A stretch of 64,000 nucleotides of DNA from Neobacillus sp. FSL H8-0543 (GCF_038592905.1 NZ_CP151943.1:716001-780000), one strand, 5' to 3'; shown: positions 49,227 through 57,014, counted from the first letter of the stretch. The notes: generated from the letters alone by a model not told the origin. Translations and numbers: made by a program.

Positions 49227-49691
49227 TTATTTTGCGTCATCTGTTTGCGTTGGTGGCTGGTCTAATAATTTTTCATGATTTTTAGGATCATAGTTTTCGA
49301 TGTCTTCACCTTCATATTTAGAAGGACATCTTGTTTTAACAGTTTCCGCAACAAAGGTGTCTTTCTTCGTTGGTGAACCTTGAAGAATAACAATTACTCC
49401 CTCTGAGAAGTTATCTGGTCTCGTACCGTTATGAATAACATGCATCAGGTTGCCGTCGTTATCTTTTAAATCAAACTTTAATTCAATATCATCTGCATTC
49501 CATTTGATAGATTCTTCAATTAATAATCCTTCTACCGTTACAAAGTCATCTTTATGTTTTTCCTGGTTAGCTAAAAGGTCCTTCATTGTTAATTCAATTC
49601 CACTTGATCCCGGTGTTGCTGCCATTAGCAAGAAAACAATAGCACCTGCAATAATAAAGCCGCCTAGCATTACAATTGTGTTCTTTTTCAT
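49227..49691 (-). CDS. ccmE: heme chaperone CcmE, cysteine (CxxxY) variant
   Basis: The roughly 154-aa protein has one N-terminal membrane helix and an OB-fold domain (ELTMKDLLANQ, VTVEGLLIEES, VILQGSPTKKD). At the heme-binding position it has TRCPSKYEG, that is Cys122-x3-Tyr126 in place of the classical His-x3-Tyr. This variant is known from archaea and Desulfovibrio, where Ccm works without CcmH. It would carry heme covalently from CcmC to CcmF. The ATG at 49691 is chosen over a GTG three codons upstream. Confidence 0.92.
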   Translation of the reverse strand: MKKNTIVMLGGFIIAGAIVFLLMAATPGSSGIELTMKDLLANQEKHKDDFVTVEGLLIEESIKWNADDIELKFDLKDNDGNLMHVIHNGTRPDNFSEGVIVILQGSPTKKDTFVAETVKTRCPSKYEGEDIENYDPKNHEKLLDQPPTQTDDAK

Positions 49692-49704
49692 TCCTCTCAC
49701 CCCA

Positions 49705-50766
49705 TTAAATTAATTTTTTCATTTCTTCCTCATACGTTTCTTGATCTATCTTTCCTGTTAAAAGCTTTCTGCGTAAATCCTTTTTATCATCAGTATGAAG
49801 TGAATTAGATTCTTTTTTTACAGTCTTCCTCTTTGGCTGTGGGTTGGCTGCTTTTGTATTCTTTGTAGCAGTTGCCTGTGATCTCCCTTTTAAGCCTAAA
49901 TAGATGAAGACACCAGCGATGATGATAGCGATTCCGATTACAGAGGCCCCGCCAACTCCAATAAGTGGTCGATCCCCATTACCGCTATTTCCGCTATTTC
50001 CGCCATTTAATATTTGATCTGTTGCATTACCAGATACACCTTCATGGTCTTTATCATTTGGCGGCTGTTGTTTATTGATTGCAGTTAAAGTTGATTCATA
50101 ACCATCTTTTTTATATGTAAAGGTATACTTTACCTTTTCTCCTGCTTTAAAATCTTTGTATTGATAGTAAAATAGTTCTTCACCATATTCACTTTTCGTA
50201 TTGTTTTGTGCTTTTGGCTCAATAACGATTTCCTTTGCGTCCATAGGAGCATAGAAGATGACATCCATCGTTTCGATATCTGCTTGGCTTGTGTATTCAT
50301 ATGTAAAGCTTCTGTTATCTTTTACATCCACTGAGCTTGTATAGTACTCAACTACAAATCTATAAGTCTCGCCATTTTTAATGGCCTTAGAAGGTGTCCA
50401 AGAAATAACACCATTTTCTTCATCTAAATCAAATGGACGCTGCACTTCAGGCTGATTTTCATCCGGAAATTCTGCTACTAAATACGCTTGAAATCCTTTT
50501 TCTTTTGCAGGAACTGGAATCTCAACTTTGCCGTCATAATCTTGACCGCTTTTGTTTGTAAATGTTCCATAAAGTCCTAGTAGTAGTGATGGAGTTTCTT
50601 TTGGCCAATTTTCCGGATAATCAAATTCAGGCATCACTTGAATCTGCATTTGACTATAAGGAAACTTTTCTGCCTGGAATGTTGATTCTGCCTCCACTCT
50701 TGGAATAATAAAGCTTGAAAAAAATGCTGTAATAATAAATACTGCAAACAACCTCTTTTTTAACAT
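49705..50766 (-). CDS. unrecognised secreted-domain membrane protein with SHOCT-like tail
   Basis: I do not recognise a family. The 353-aa protein has a signal peptide (about 1-26) and a beta-sandwich-like extracytoplasmic domain (about 30-230). A Gly/Asn/Ser-rich linker (250-266), one membrane helix (267-292) and a basic linker follow. It ends with a SHOCT-like tail, DLRRKLLTGKIDQETYEEEM. It has no cysteine. It resembles the protein at 45797-46786 in layout and is the first gene of the ccm transcription unit, 13 bp before ccmE. A role in cytochrome c assembly is inferred from position. Confidence 0.75.
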   Translation of the reverse strand: MLKKRLFAVFIITAFFSSFIIPRVEAESTFQAEKFPYSQMQIQVMPEFDYPENWPKETPSLLLGLYGTFTNKSGQDYDGKVEIPVPAKEKGFQAYLVAEFPDENQPEVQRPFDLDEENGVISWTPSKAIKNGETYRFVVEYYTSSVDVKDNRSFTYEYTSQADIETMDVIFYAPMDAKEIVIEPKAQNNTKSEYGEELFYYQYKDFKAGEKVKYTFTYKKDGYESTLTAINKQQPPNDKDHEGVSGNATDQILNGGNSGNSGNGDRPLIGVGGASVIGIAIIIAGVFIYLGLKGRSQATATKNTKAANPQPKRKTVKKESNSLHTDDKKDLRRKLLTGKIDQETYEEEMKKLI

Positions 50767-51188
50767 ATGGATCCTCCTTGTGATTAAAAAAACATTACTT
50801 TTATCGTTTTAGTTTTTCACTATTGTCCTCTTTGAAATAAATATAATATGATTCAGCCACTTACAGTTGAAACACATTTGAACATTTTGTAAATCAAGAT
50901 TATTTGTTATGTTTTAGACAAAAAACAACCACAAATTGTTCACATTTAACCTCGAAAATCTCTTTTTTCTCTTACAATAATTACAAAATGGTATTTTAGT
51001 TTTAAAAAGTTTTTCCCCAACTAGTACTATAACCCCAATTGTATTATCCTTTATCTATCGAAAATGAACGTTTTGTTAATAATCGTCTCTTCTTGCAGAT
51101 TTTATATGTTTATACCACTTTTCTCCATTCTTTTTCATCTAAAAACACAGTACTATCAAAGTATTAAATATAAGATGAGGTGCTAATT
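50767..51188. other. 422-bp divergent intergenic region, ccm cluster / rhodanese gene
   Basis: The stretch is very AT-rich and must hold the promoters of the ccm cluster (minus) and the rhodanese gene (plus). A TATTAT about 85 bp before the minus-strand gene is the best -10 candidate, but its -35 is poor. No clear regulator site, RNA gene or ORF with a ribosome site was found. Confidence 0.5.
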
Positions 51189-51548
51189 TTGAAAAAGATA
51201 TTAGCTATTATTGCAATTTTTTTGCTAGCTGGTTGTACGCGTGGATCCTTCGAAAATGTTTCAAGTGAGAAGGCCAAAGAAATGATTGATCAGGGAGATG
51301 TAATCGTCCTTGATGTTAGGAATCTGGACGAATACAATAGTGGACATATTCCAGAGTCTGAGTTACTTCCCTTGCCAGAAATTGAAGGAATGAGTGAGGA
51401 GCTGGATAAAGATAAAAGTTATCTAGTGGTTTGCCGAAGCGGAAATCGTTCACAGCAGGCTGCTGATATCCTCTTAGAAAAAGGATTTAAAAAAATATAT
51501 AACATGACAGGTGGTATGAATGAATGGTCATATGAGATTGAAAATTAA
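51189..51548 (+). CDS. rhodanese-domain lipoprotein
   Basis: From a TTG at 51189, with GAGGTG seven bases upstream, the roughly 119-aa protein has a lipoprotein signal and lipobox LLAGC. A single rhodanese domain carries the catalytic Cys in VVCRSGNRSQQA. Extracytoplasmic rhodaneses move sulfane sulfur or protect thiols. It converges on the diheme cytochrome c gene. A GTG three codons earlier opens the frame but overlaps the ribosome site. Confidence 0.87.
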   Translation: MKKILAIIAIFLLAGCTRGSFENVSSEKAKEMIDQGDVIVLDVRNLDEYNSGHIPESELLPLPEIEGMSEELDKDKSYLVVCRSGNRSQQAADILLEKGFKKIYNMTGGMNEWSYEIEN

Positions 51549-51572
51549 GGTCTGAACTAAAAGTCTTAAAAA

Positions 51573-51604
51573 AACCTTGAAGCCAATTTAATGGCTTCAA
51601 GGTT
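51573..51604. terminator. bidirectional terminator, rhodanese / cytochrome c
   Basis: AACCTTGAAGCC and GGCTTCAAGGTT form a perfect 12-bp stem. On the minus strand it is followed by seven T residues and it overlaps the cytochrome c stop codon. Confidence 0.9.
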
Positions 51605-52280
51605 CAAGGTAGTCATTTTCAATATCTTCTTTTGTTTTTATTGAACGAATATAACTTACAACATCCGTTATTTCCTCTTTTTTCAGCTGACGAACGCCGT
51701 CAAGACCCTTTAAAGAAGGCCCCATCCGTGTATCCTCACGTCCATAGGCAGTTCCAATCCATATTTGCTGGTCAGAAGTGTATTTCAAATATTGCGGGTT
51801 TGCCAGGGCTGTACCCATCTTTATTTTACCCGATCCGGCTTCACCATGGCAGCTAAGGCAATATAGATTATAAACCTTTTCACCATTTTCAGTATTACCA
51901 GCAATTGTTTTTGGCACATCAAAATCTATTTCTTCTATTTGCCATTCCCTAATAAATGCGACAAGATTATTCAAATCTGTTTCGGATAGTCTTGGATCAT
52001 AGGAGGGCATTGGTGTCTTTTCTCTGCCATATTTAATGCTGTTATAGATATCTTTATCAGAGACAGCATTTAAATAGTTTTGATTATTAATAGCAGTTCC
52101 GGCATTTTTGCCTTCACCTCTACCTTTTTCACCATGGCAGATCAAACATTGCTGATTATAAACTTTTTCTCCAGCAGCTATTGCTTTCGATTTTTCGTTA
52201 TTAAAAAGATCACTATTTAGTACGCAAACAATAATTCCAATAATGATGATAATGTAAAGGCTATATAATATTTTTTTCAT
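51597..52280 (-). CDS. membrane-anchored diheme cytochrome c
   Basis: The 227-aa protein has an N-terminal membrane helix (about 5-22). Two class-I cytochrome c domains carry heme sites CLICH (Cys45, Cys48, His49) and CLSCH (Cys141, Cys144, His145), with likely Met axial ligands at 91 (TPMPSY) and 186 (TRMGPS). It is an electron carrier at the outer membrane face. It is a natural client of the ccm system encoded next door. It starts 10 bp after the PCYCGC gene, so the two are probably co-transcribed. The Cys in IIVCVLNS is not a convincing lipobox. Confidence 0.92.
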   Translation of the reverse strand: MKKILYSLYIIIIIGIIVCVLNSDLFNNEKSKAIAAGEKVYNQQCLICHGEKGRGEGKNAGTAINNQNYLNAVSDKDIYNSIKYGREKTPMPSYDPRLSETDLNNLVAFIREWQIEEIDFDVPKTIAGNTENGEKVYNLYCLSCHGEAGSGKIKMGTALANPQYLKYTSDQQIWIGTAYGREDTRMGPSLKGLDGVRQLKKEEITDVVSYIRSIKTKEDIENDYLEP

Positions 52281-52290
52281 AAGTTATCCT

Positions 52291-52737
52291 TTACTTGGGT
52301 TCTGGTGTAGGAGTCGGTTCCCCAAAATCTTCATATTTCCTAGTGATTAAATCGTATATTTTCTTAGGACTTTTACCGTCAAGATGCATATCAATCGCCT
52401 CCCGGGCGATATCGATACAGACGTCTCAGGCTATACTCATTGAATCATATTCAACGACTGCATTGTCAGGTCCAAATTGATCAATATAGCAATCCAAGTT
52501 GCTCACATGGCCATCTTGTGCAAAGCATCCGCAATAACATGGAACACCTGCAACAACTTCTGGATAGTTTGTTACCATTTTATATGTTTCTTGAATCTTT
52601 TCTGAAGTATTCATAACATAATCTGGCAGAGGCTTATGCTTTTTATCCAAAGTTGAATTGGCTTCATTAGAGCTGCAGGCTACTGCTATTAACACGACAG
52701 CAAAACAGAGTAGTAAGAGAGAAGTAATTTTTTTCAA
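52291..52737 (-). CDS. PCYCGC-motif lipoprotein with in-frame UGA, candidate selenoprotein
   Basis: Read through a UGA at 52426-52428, the frame encodes 148 residues. They comprise a lipoprotein signal (lipobox AVAC), VPCYCGCFAQDG, a further Cys in NLDCYID, then SMSIA-U104-DVC107-IDIAREAIDMH, ending GEPTPTPEPK. The 44 codons after the UGA are open and keep the family sense (CxDIA region, PTPTP end), so the stop is not the true end. U-x-x-C replaces the usual C-x-x-C. A 6-bp hairpin with loop CGGGA starts 15 nt after the UGA, as expected for a bacterial SECIS. The TTG at 52737 behind AAAGGGGTG is the likely start. Function is unknown; redox or metal binding is plausible. A fresh nonsense mutation is the alternative. 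Confidence 0.8.
52394..52410 (-). promoter_or_regulatory. candidate SECIS hairpin after the in-frame UGA
   Basis: On the mRNA, AUCGCC pairs with GGCGAU around the loop CGGGA. The loop has G at its second position and that G lies 23 nt downstream of the UGA. Stem length, loop size, loop G and distance all fit published descriptions of bacterial SECIS elements. It is also coding, so amino-acid constraint could create it by chance. Confidence 0.7.
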
Positions 52738-52761
52738 TTTCTGTGTCACCCCTTTGCTTGT

Positions 52762-52790
52762 ATAATATCTTTCTTAGTTTATATTAACAA
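52762..52790 (-). promoter_or_regulatory. possible promoter of the PCYCGC-cytochrome c operon
   Basis: On the minus strand TTGTTA (52785-52790) and TATTAT (52762-52767) are spaced by 17 bp. The leader to the TTG start would be only about 20 nt. Confidence 0.4.
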
Positions 52791-52863
52791 AATACCAATA
52801 AGCCTCAGACATCAATTTCTTACTATTTAGTGAAGTTTTTCCGATAAAGAGAGTAGTAATTAC

Positions 52864-52905
52864 AAAAAAAGAAAGCCCTAGTCCAGAAATTCTCGGACTA
52901 AGGCT
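52864..52905 (-). terminator. terminator of the yqhT-efp transcript
   Basis: On the minus strand AGCCTTAGTCC pairs with GGACTAGGGCT (one mismatch) and is followed by TTCTTTTTTT. Confidence 0.88.
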
Positions 52906-52909
52906 TCTA

Positions 52910-53467
52910 TTATGCACGTGATACGTATGATGAATCTGTAGTGTTAATGATTAATTTGTCACCTTGATTAATAAAGAATGGAACTTGAACAGAAAGACCT
53001 GTTTCAAGAGTTGCTGACTTCGTTCCGCCTGAAGAGGTATCGCCTTTAATTCCCGGCTCTGTTTCAGCCACTTCAAGAATAACCGAGTTTGGCAGTTCAA
53101 CACCAAGTGTTTCATAATTAAACATCATGATGTGTACTTCCATATTTTCCTTTAGGAACTTCAATTCATATTCAATACTGTTTTCTGGAAGTTCAACTTG
53201 TTCGTAGGATTCCATATCCATAAATACATGTTGATCACCATTTGCATAGAGGTATTGCATTTTACGATTATCTATTTGTGCCTTTTCAACTTTTTCACCG
53301 GCACGGAAGGTTTTTTCTTGTATAGCGCCATTGCGTAGATTGCGGAGCTTTGAACGTACAAATGCAGCTCCTTTACCTGGTTTAACGTGTTGGAAATCAA
53401 GTACGCGCCAAAGGCCACCGTCAAATTCTATTGTTAATCCTGTTTTAAAATCGTTAACAGATATCAT
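52910..53467 (-). CDS. efp: elongation factor P
   Basis: The 185-aa protein has the three beta-barrel EF-P domains and the loop lysine K32 in [14 protein letters not shown], the residue modified in Bacillus. It relieves ribosome stalling at polyproline. It follows yqhT by 20 bp. In B. subtilis the next genes downstream are yqhV and spoIIIAA; here the cytochrome block lies between. Confidence 0.96.
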   Translation of the reverse strand: MISVNDFKTGLTIEFDGGLWRVLDFQHVKPGKGAAFVRSKLRNLRNGAIQEKTFRAGEKVEKAQIDNRKMQYLYANGDQHVFMDMESYEQVELPENSIEYELKFLKENMEVHIMMFNYETLGVELPNSVILEVAETEPGIKGDTSSGGTKSATLETGLSVQVPFFINQGDKLIINTTDSSYVSRA

Positions 53468-53487
53468 AATAATCCTCCTAATATTCC

Positions 53488-54549
53488 TTACAATATAATT
53501 AGTTCTTTTGTAGAATGAGTGAGAGCTTCGTTATGGTCCTTGGTGAGTAGGAGGTCATCTTCTATCCTAACACCGCCGAGGCCTTCGACATAAATTCCAG
53601 GTTCACATGTAACGACCATACCTGATTCTAAAGTAATATTTGACCTCATTGAAAGACCTGGACCTTCGTGGACCTCAAGACCGATTCCATGCCCAGTCGA
53701 ATGTCCAAAATATTCTCCGTAACCCTTTTCTGTTATGTAATCTCTGGTTAATGCGTCTGCTTCTTTTCCAGTCATACCTGGTTTAATTCCAGCCATGCCC
53801 TTAAGCTGTGCTTCAAGAACAATTTCATATATTTCTTTTAGCTTGGCATCAGGATTGCCTACAGCAACTGTCCGTGTAATATCAGAAACATATCCGTTGT
53901 AATATGCACCGTAATCAAGTGTTACAATATCTCCTTTTTCAATGATCTTGTCACTGGCTACACCATGTGGCAATGCAGAGCGATACCCTGAAGCAACAAT
54001 GGTGTCAAAAGAAGAGGCAGTCGCACCCGCACGTCTCATAAAGAACTCTAATTCATTCGATACTTCCAGTTCGGTCTTTCCTGGACGTATAAATTCTAAA
54101 ATATGTTTAAATGCAGCATCAGCAATGTCTGCTGCTACCTTTAATATCTTAATCTCTGCATCGGTCTTAATCAAGCGTAATTTTTCGATTAAACCTGAAA
54201 TCGGGACTAATTCTCCCTCAACTTCACTTTTATAGGTGTTATATGTAGAAAAAGTTAAATAATCTTCTTCAAAACCAAGTTTTTGTATACCTAAATTTTT
54301 AGCCTGCTTGGCAACCTCTTCAGGAATAGTTCCAGTAAACTTAACGATTTCAAAACCCTGACATTGCTTAGAAGCCTGTTCAATATAACGAAAATCGGTA
54401 ATAAATTGAGCTTTTTCAGCACTTATCAACACAGCCCCTGCAGACCCTGTAAAGTTAGTCAAATAGCGACGATTATATTGACTTGTTATGAGTAACCCGT
54501 CAATCCCCTGTTCTGAAAAACTTGACCTTAATCTTTCTATCTTTTCCAT
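53488..54549 (-). CDS. yqhT: M24 aminopeptidase / Xaa-Pro dipeptidase YqhT
   Basis: The 353-aa pita-bread metallopeptidase has an N-terminal creatinase-like domain (about 1-125). The metal ligands are [16 protein letters not shown] (two Asp), [12 protein letters not shown] (His), CEPGIY (Glu) and VRIEDD (Glu). It removes residues before proline, a logical partner of EF-P encoded directly downstream. Confidence 0.93.
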   Translation of the reverse strand: MEKIERLRSSFSEQGIDGLLITSQYNRRYLTNFTGSAGAVLISAEKAQFITDFRYIEQASKQCQGFEIVKFTGTIPEEVAKQAKNLGIQKLGFEEDYLTFSTYNTYKSEVEGELVPISGLIEKLRLIKTDAEIKILKVAADIADAAFKHILEFIRPGKTELEVSNELEFFMRRAGATASSFDTIVASGYRSALPHGVASDKIIEKGDIVTLDYGAYYNGYVSDITRTVAVGNPDAKLKEIYEIVLEAQLKGMAGIKPGMTGKEADALTRDYITEKGYGEYFGHSTGHGIGLEVHEGPGLSMRSNITLESGMVVTCEPGIYVEGLGGVRIEDDLLLTKDHNEALTHSTKELIIL

Positions 54550-54648
54550 CTGTTCCCACTCTCCTATATCTATCCATTAGGTTAATACAGCCTGCTTCAT
54601 ACCCCAATTATTTTAACACAGATTAGCATCTCACGACCAATATAGCGG

Positions 54649-55146
54649 CTAAGTTGCCGTCTCATTTGCTTCCATTTTATTATTCTGAAATTCGTAGTTT
54701 ATTGAATATCCAATGAACACCCCATATACCAAATATAAACAGATAGAGGTGATAATTGTATCAAGCTTCAAATCAACGAATGATTTCATGCTTGGAAAGA
54801 GCGGATTTAGAACAAAGAACACAAGTAAGAATAAAATAATACCATATCCAATTCCCACCCATATTCCTTTAATTTTCCTTAACGCAAGATAATAAGCAAA
54901 TGCTGCACCAACGGAGAGCATTCCTAAAATAATGAGTGAAATGACAGTGCCAAGCCACTCATTCTTCCAATGTCCAAGAGCCCACGGCTCAAGGATTACG
55001 TTGAGACGAATTTCTGTAAAATTGAAATAGTATGCGAGTATGCCTATCAATCCCCAGAATAACCCTCCAAATAGTCCTGTCCAAAAAACCATCGCCACAA
55101 ATGACATAGGCTTCGGATAGTTTTTCTTTATTATTTCTCTTGCCAT
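54649..55146 (-). CDS. yqhR: YqhR-family membrane protein
   Basis: The 165-aa protein has four hydrophobic helices (about 17-38, 65-88, 95-112 and 128-150) and matches the Bacillus YqhR family by position and layout. No function is known. The gene usually found between it and yqhT (aroQ) is not present in the 100-bp gap. Confidence 0.85.
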   Translation of the reverse strand: MAREIIKKNYPKPMSFVAMVFWTGLFGGLFWGLIGILAYYFNFTEIRLNVILEPWALGHWKNEWLGTVISLIILGMLSVGAAFAYYLALRKIKGIWVGIGYGIILFLLVFFVLNPLFPSMKSFVDLKLDTIITSICLYLVYGVFIGYSINYEFQNNKMEANETAT

Positions 55147-55497
55147 GTCTGTTACCTCACTTTAGAAGTCTAATTTTTTATAACAAATTTATTAATGGGA
55201 TTTCACAATATTATGCCCTCTGATTCGAAACTCTTGCACACAATAAAAATTAAATTGGAAATTATTATGCCATCATAGAGGTTTTTTATAAATTGAAGTA
55301 GAATAAAAGGTAGTAGGTAATCATTTTTATTTTTTAAAATTCTTTCCACTTTAAAGAGGTTGTTTTAACATTAAGTAAAAATAAAAAAATAAAATATATT
55401 ATAAAAATAGCTTGCTAAAAAATTTGTTAAATATTTACTCTTTTTTGTTTAAAAGGTAAAAAATATGCTTATGATGCTCTTAGGGAGGTGGCTTTTC
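55147..55497. other. 351-bp intergenic region, yqhR / yqhP
   Basis: The region is extremely AT-rich and separates divergent genes, so promoters are expected on both strands. No gene, RNA or clear hairpin was found. Two loosely similar segments (AATATTATGCCCTC and AATTATTATGCCATC) are about 60 bp apart and of doubtful meaning. Confidence 0.4.
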
Positions 55498-55881
55498 TTG
55501 AAAAATCGGATTTCTGTTCTTTTGGTTGGCAGTCTAGTTGTTTTTGCAATAATTGGCCTCGTTGGTAAATTCACTGAGGATCCAATGGCCTTTCTTCAGT
55601 CAATAGCAGTCATTGCATTAGTTGGCTTAGCCATTTACTTTATTTTTCTACAAATTCGTAAGTCAAATCCTCAGAAAAGAGAGCAGCAGGCATTTATTAA
55701 AGCCGCTAAAAGGTCAAAAAAACGTTTGCAGAGCAAGAGTGGCGAACAACAAGCAAAGGTTTCTTCATTTGGACCACTAACATCCATAAAGAAAAACAAA
55801 AAGACGAAGAAAAATTCTTCTATTCACTTAACTGTCATTGAAGGAAAAAAAGGCAAAAAGAAAAATCGGGCATCTCTTTAA
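55498..55881 (+). CDS. yqhP: SA1362-family membrane protein YqhP
   Basis: From the TTG at 55498, with AGGGAGGTGG ideally placed, the 127-aa protein has two membrane helices (about 6-24 and 36-58). A long, highly basic tail follows (KKNKKTKKNSS, GKKGKKKNRASL). It matches the YqhP/SA1362 family next to yqhO. The frame opens upstream but no other start has a ribosome site. Function unknown. Confidence 0.82.
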   Translation: MKNRISVLLVGSLVVFAIIGLVGKFTEDPMAFLQSIAVIALVGLAIYFIFLQIRKSNPQKREQQAFIKAAKRSKKRLQSKSGEQQAKVSSFGPLTSIKKNKKTKKNSSIHLTVIEGKKGKKKNRASL

Positions 55882-55895
55882 TCGCTCGATTTTTC
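55861..55895. terminator. terminator between yqhP and yqhO
   Basis: AAAAATCGGGC pairs with GCTCGATTTTT (one mismatch) and is followed by TCTTTTTT on the plus strand. It overlaps the yqhP 3' end. Confidence 0.75.
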
Positions 55896-55902
55896 TTTTT
55901 TA

Positions 55903-56787
55903 TTAGTAACACCAAGATTTAAAGAATTTTTCTGCTGACTCTTTTCCTAAATCTAACAATGCCTGTTTCTTTATATCAGTTAAGTGAAACTCAGTTGCTA
56001 ATACACCCTCTGTAGGAATAAAGATAATGTTTTTGGCGTGTTTTTTAGAAATATATCTGGAATCATGTGCATCTTTCATCGTTTCAAATAAAGCACCAAA
56101 TAATTGAAACGCATTTTTGATTTGATGTTTTTCATGTTCGTACTCATTTGGACTTAGCTTGATTCCAAGGACTGGCCTTAATTTTTGGACATTCTCCCGA
56201 TCAAAGAGCCACATAGGAAAATTGCTCAATACCCCTCCATCAACGATAATGTTTGTTCCATCCATCGACCTTAGTTTAACAGGCTCAAAAAAGTAAGGGA
56301 TGCTGCAGCTCATTCGAATCGCCTTGGCGATGGAAAAGGACCCTGGGGATATTCCATATTTTACCAAGTCATCCGGAAGAACCACTAACTGGCCATTCGA
56401 AAGGTCAGAGGCTATGACTCTTAATGTTTGCGGTGGCAAATCCGAAAAGATTCTTAACCCCTTGGCTGCTAATTTTTCCTCAACCCATTTCTCTAACTCA
56501 TTCCCTTTGTATATCCCCATTTTCCAAAAAAAGGACAGCCATTTCGCAAAAGGAAAAGGAACAATCATTTTACGAGCATCAAGAAATTTCGTTAGATTTA
56601 GTTCAGCGAGTAACTGATTGATTTCATTCCCGCGGTAACCAGCTGCAATTAATGCAGCAACAATTGAACCTGCACTAGTCCCAGCTACCCTCTCAAATTG
56701 AAAACCTCTTTTTTCAATTTCCTGATAGGCTCCAACTAAAGCGAACCCTTTAATCCCTCCTCCAGAAAAAACACCGTCTATTTTCAT
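55903..56787 (-). CDS. yqhO: patatin-like phospholipase YqhO
   Basis: The 294-aa protein has the oxyanion motif FSGGGIKGFALVGA, the nucleophile elbow VAGTSAGSIVAAL and the catalytic Asp in IIVDGGVLSNFP. This is the Ser-Asp dyad of bacterial patatins. The ATG at 56787 with AGGAGTG is preferred to the GTG three codons earlier. It is the last backbone gene before the copper block. Substrate not known. Confidence 0.92.
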   Translation of the reverse strand: MKIDGVFSGGGIKGFALVGAYQEIEKRGFQFERVAGTSAGSIVAALIAAGYRGNEINQLLAELNLTKFLDARKMIVPFPFAKWLSFFWKMGIYKGNELEKWVEEKLAAKGLRIFSDLPPQTLRVIASDLSNGQLVVLPDDLVKYGISPGSFSIAKAIRMSCSIPYFFEPVKLRSMDGTNIIVDGGVLSNFPMWLFDRENVQKLRPVLGIKLSPNEYEHEKHQIKNAFQLFGALFETMKDAHDSRYISKKHAKNIIFIPTEGVLATEFHLTDIKKQALLDLGKESAEKFFKSWCY

Positions 56788-56889
56788 GGCAGTCACTCCT
56801 AAAGGTGAATCCTTTTTACATTTTTAAGCGACTACTCGAAGAAATAGTACGGTGGACAAGCTGAAATAAAAAATATTTTTCAATTTTTA

Positions 56890-56964
56890 TCTACATTTTG
56901 TCTACAAAATGTTCACTAACATGCACTTTTTCTACATATCATCAACATATCTCTTCCCTATACT
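56890..56964 (+). promoter_or_regulatory. candidate activator-dependent promoter of the SafE fusion gene
   Basis: TCTACA at 56890 and 56901, TTCACT at 56912, TCTACA at 56931 and TCAACA at 56942 repeat with 11-bp steps (one gap), like OmpR/PhoB-type direct repeats. TATACT (56959-56964) follows as a -10 without a good -35. The OmpR-family regulator at 60.3-60.9 kb is the obvious candidate to bind. Inference from pattern only. Confidence 0.5.
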
Positions 56965-57014
56965 TTACCTATCTTAAATATTTGCACATTAACACGAAAA
57001 GGTAGGGAACGAGT

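Noticed and set aside
52295..52480. 61-codon plus-strand ORF opposite the PCYCGC gene
   Set aside because: It is antisense to the C-terminal part of that gene, without a ribosome site or family features.
52426..52749. PCYCGC protein ending at the TGA as a normal 107-aa protein, or a pseudogene
   Set aside because: The frame stays open and family-like for 44 codons after the TGA, with a SECIS-like hairpin and an intact downstream gene. A decoded UGA explains more than truncation, though it is not proven.
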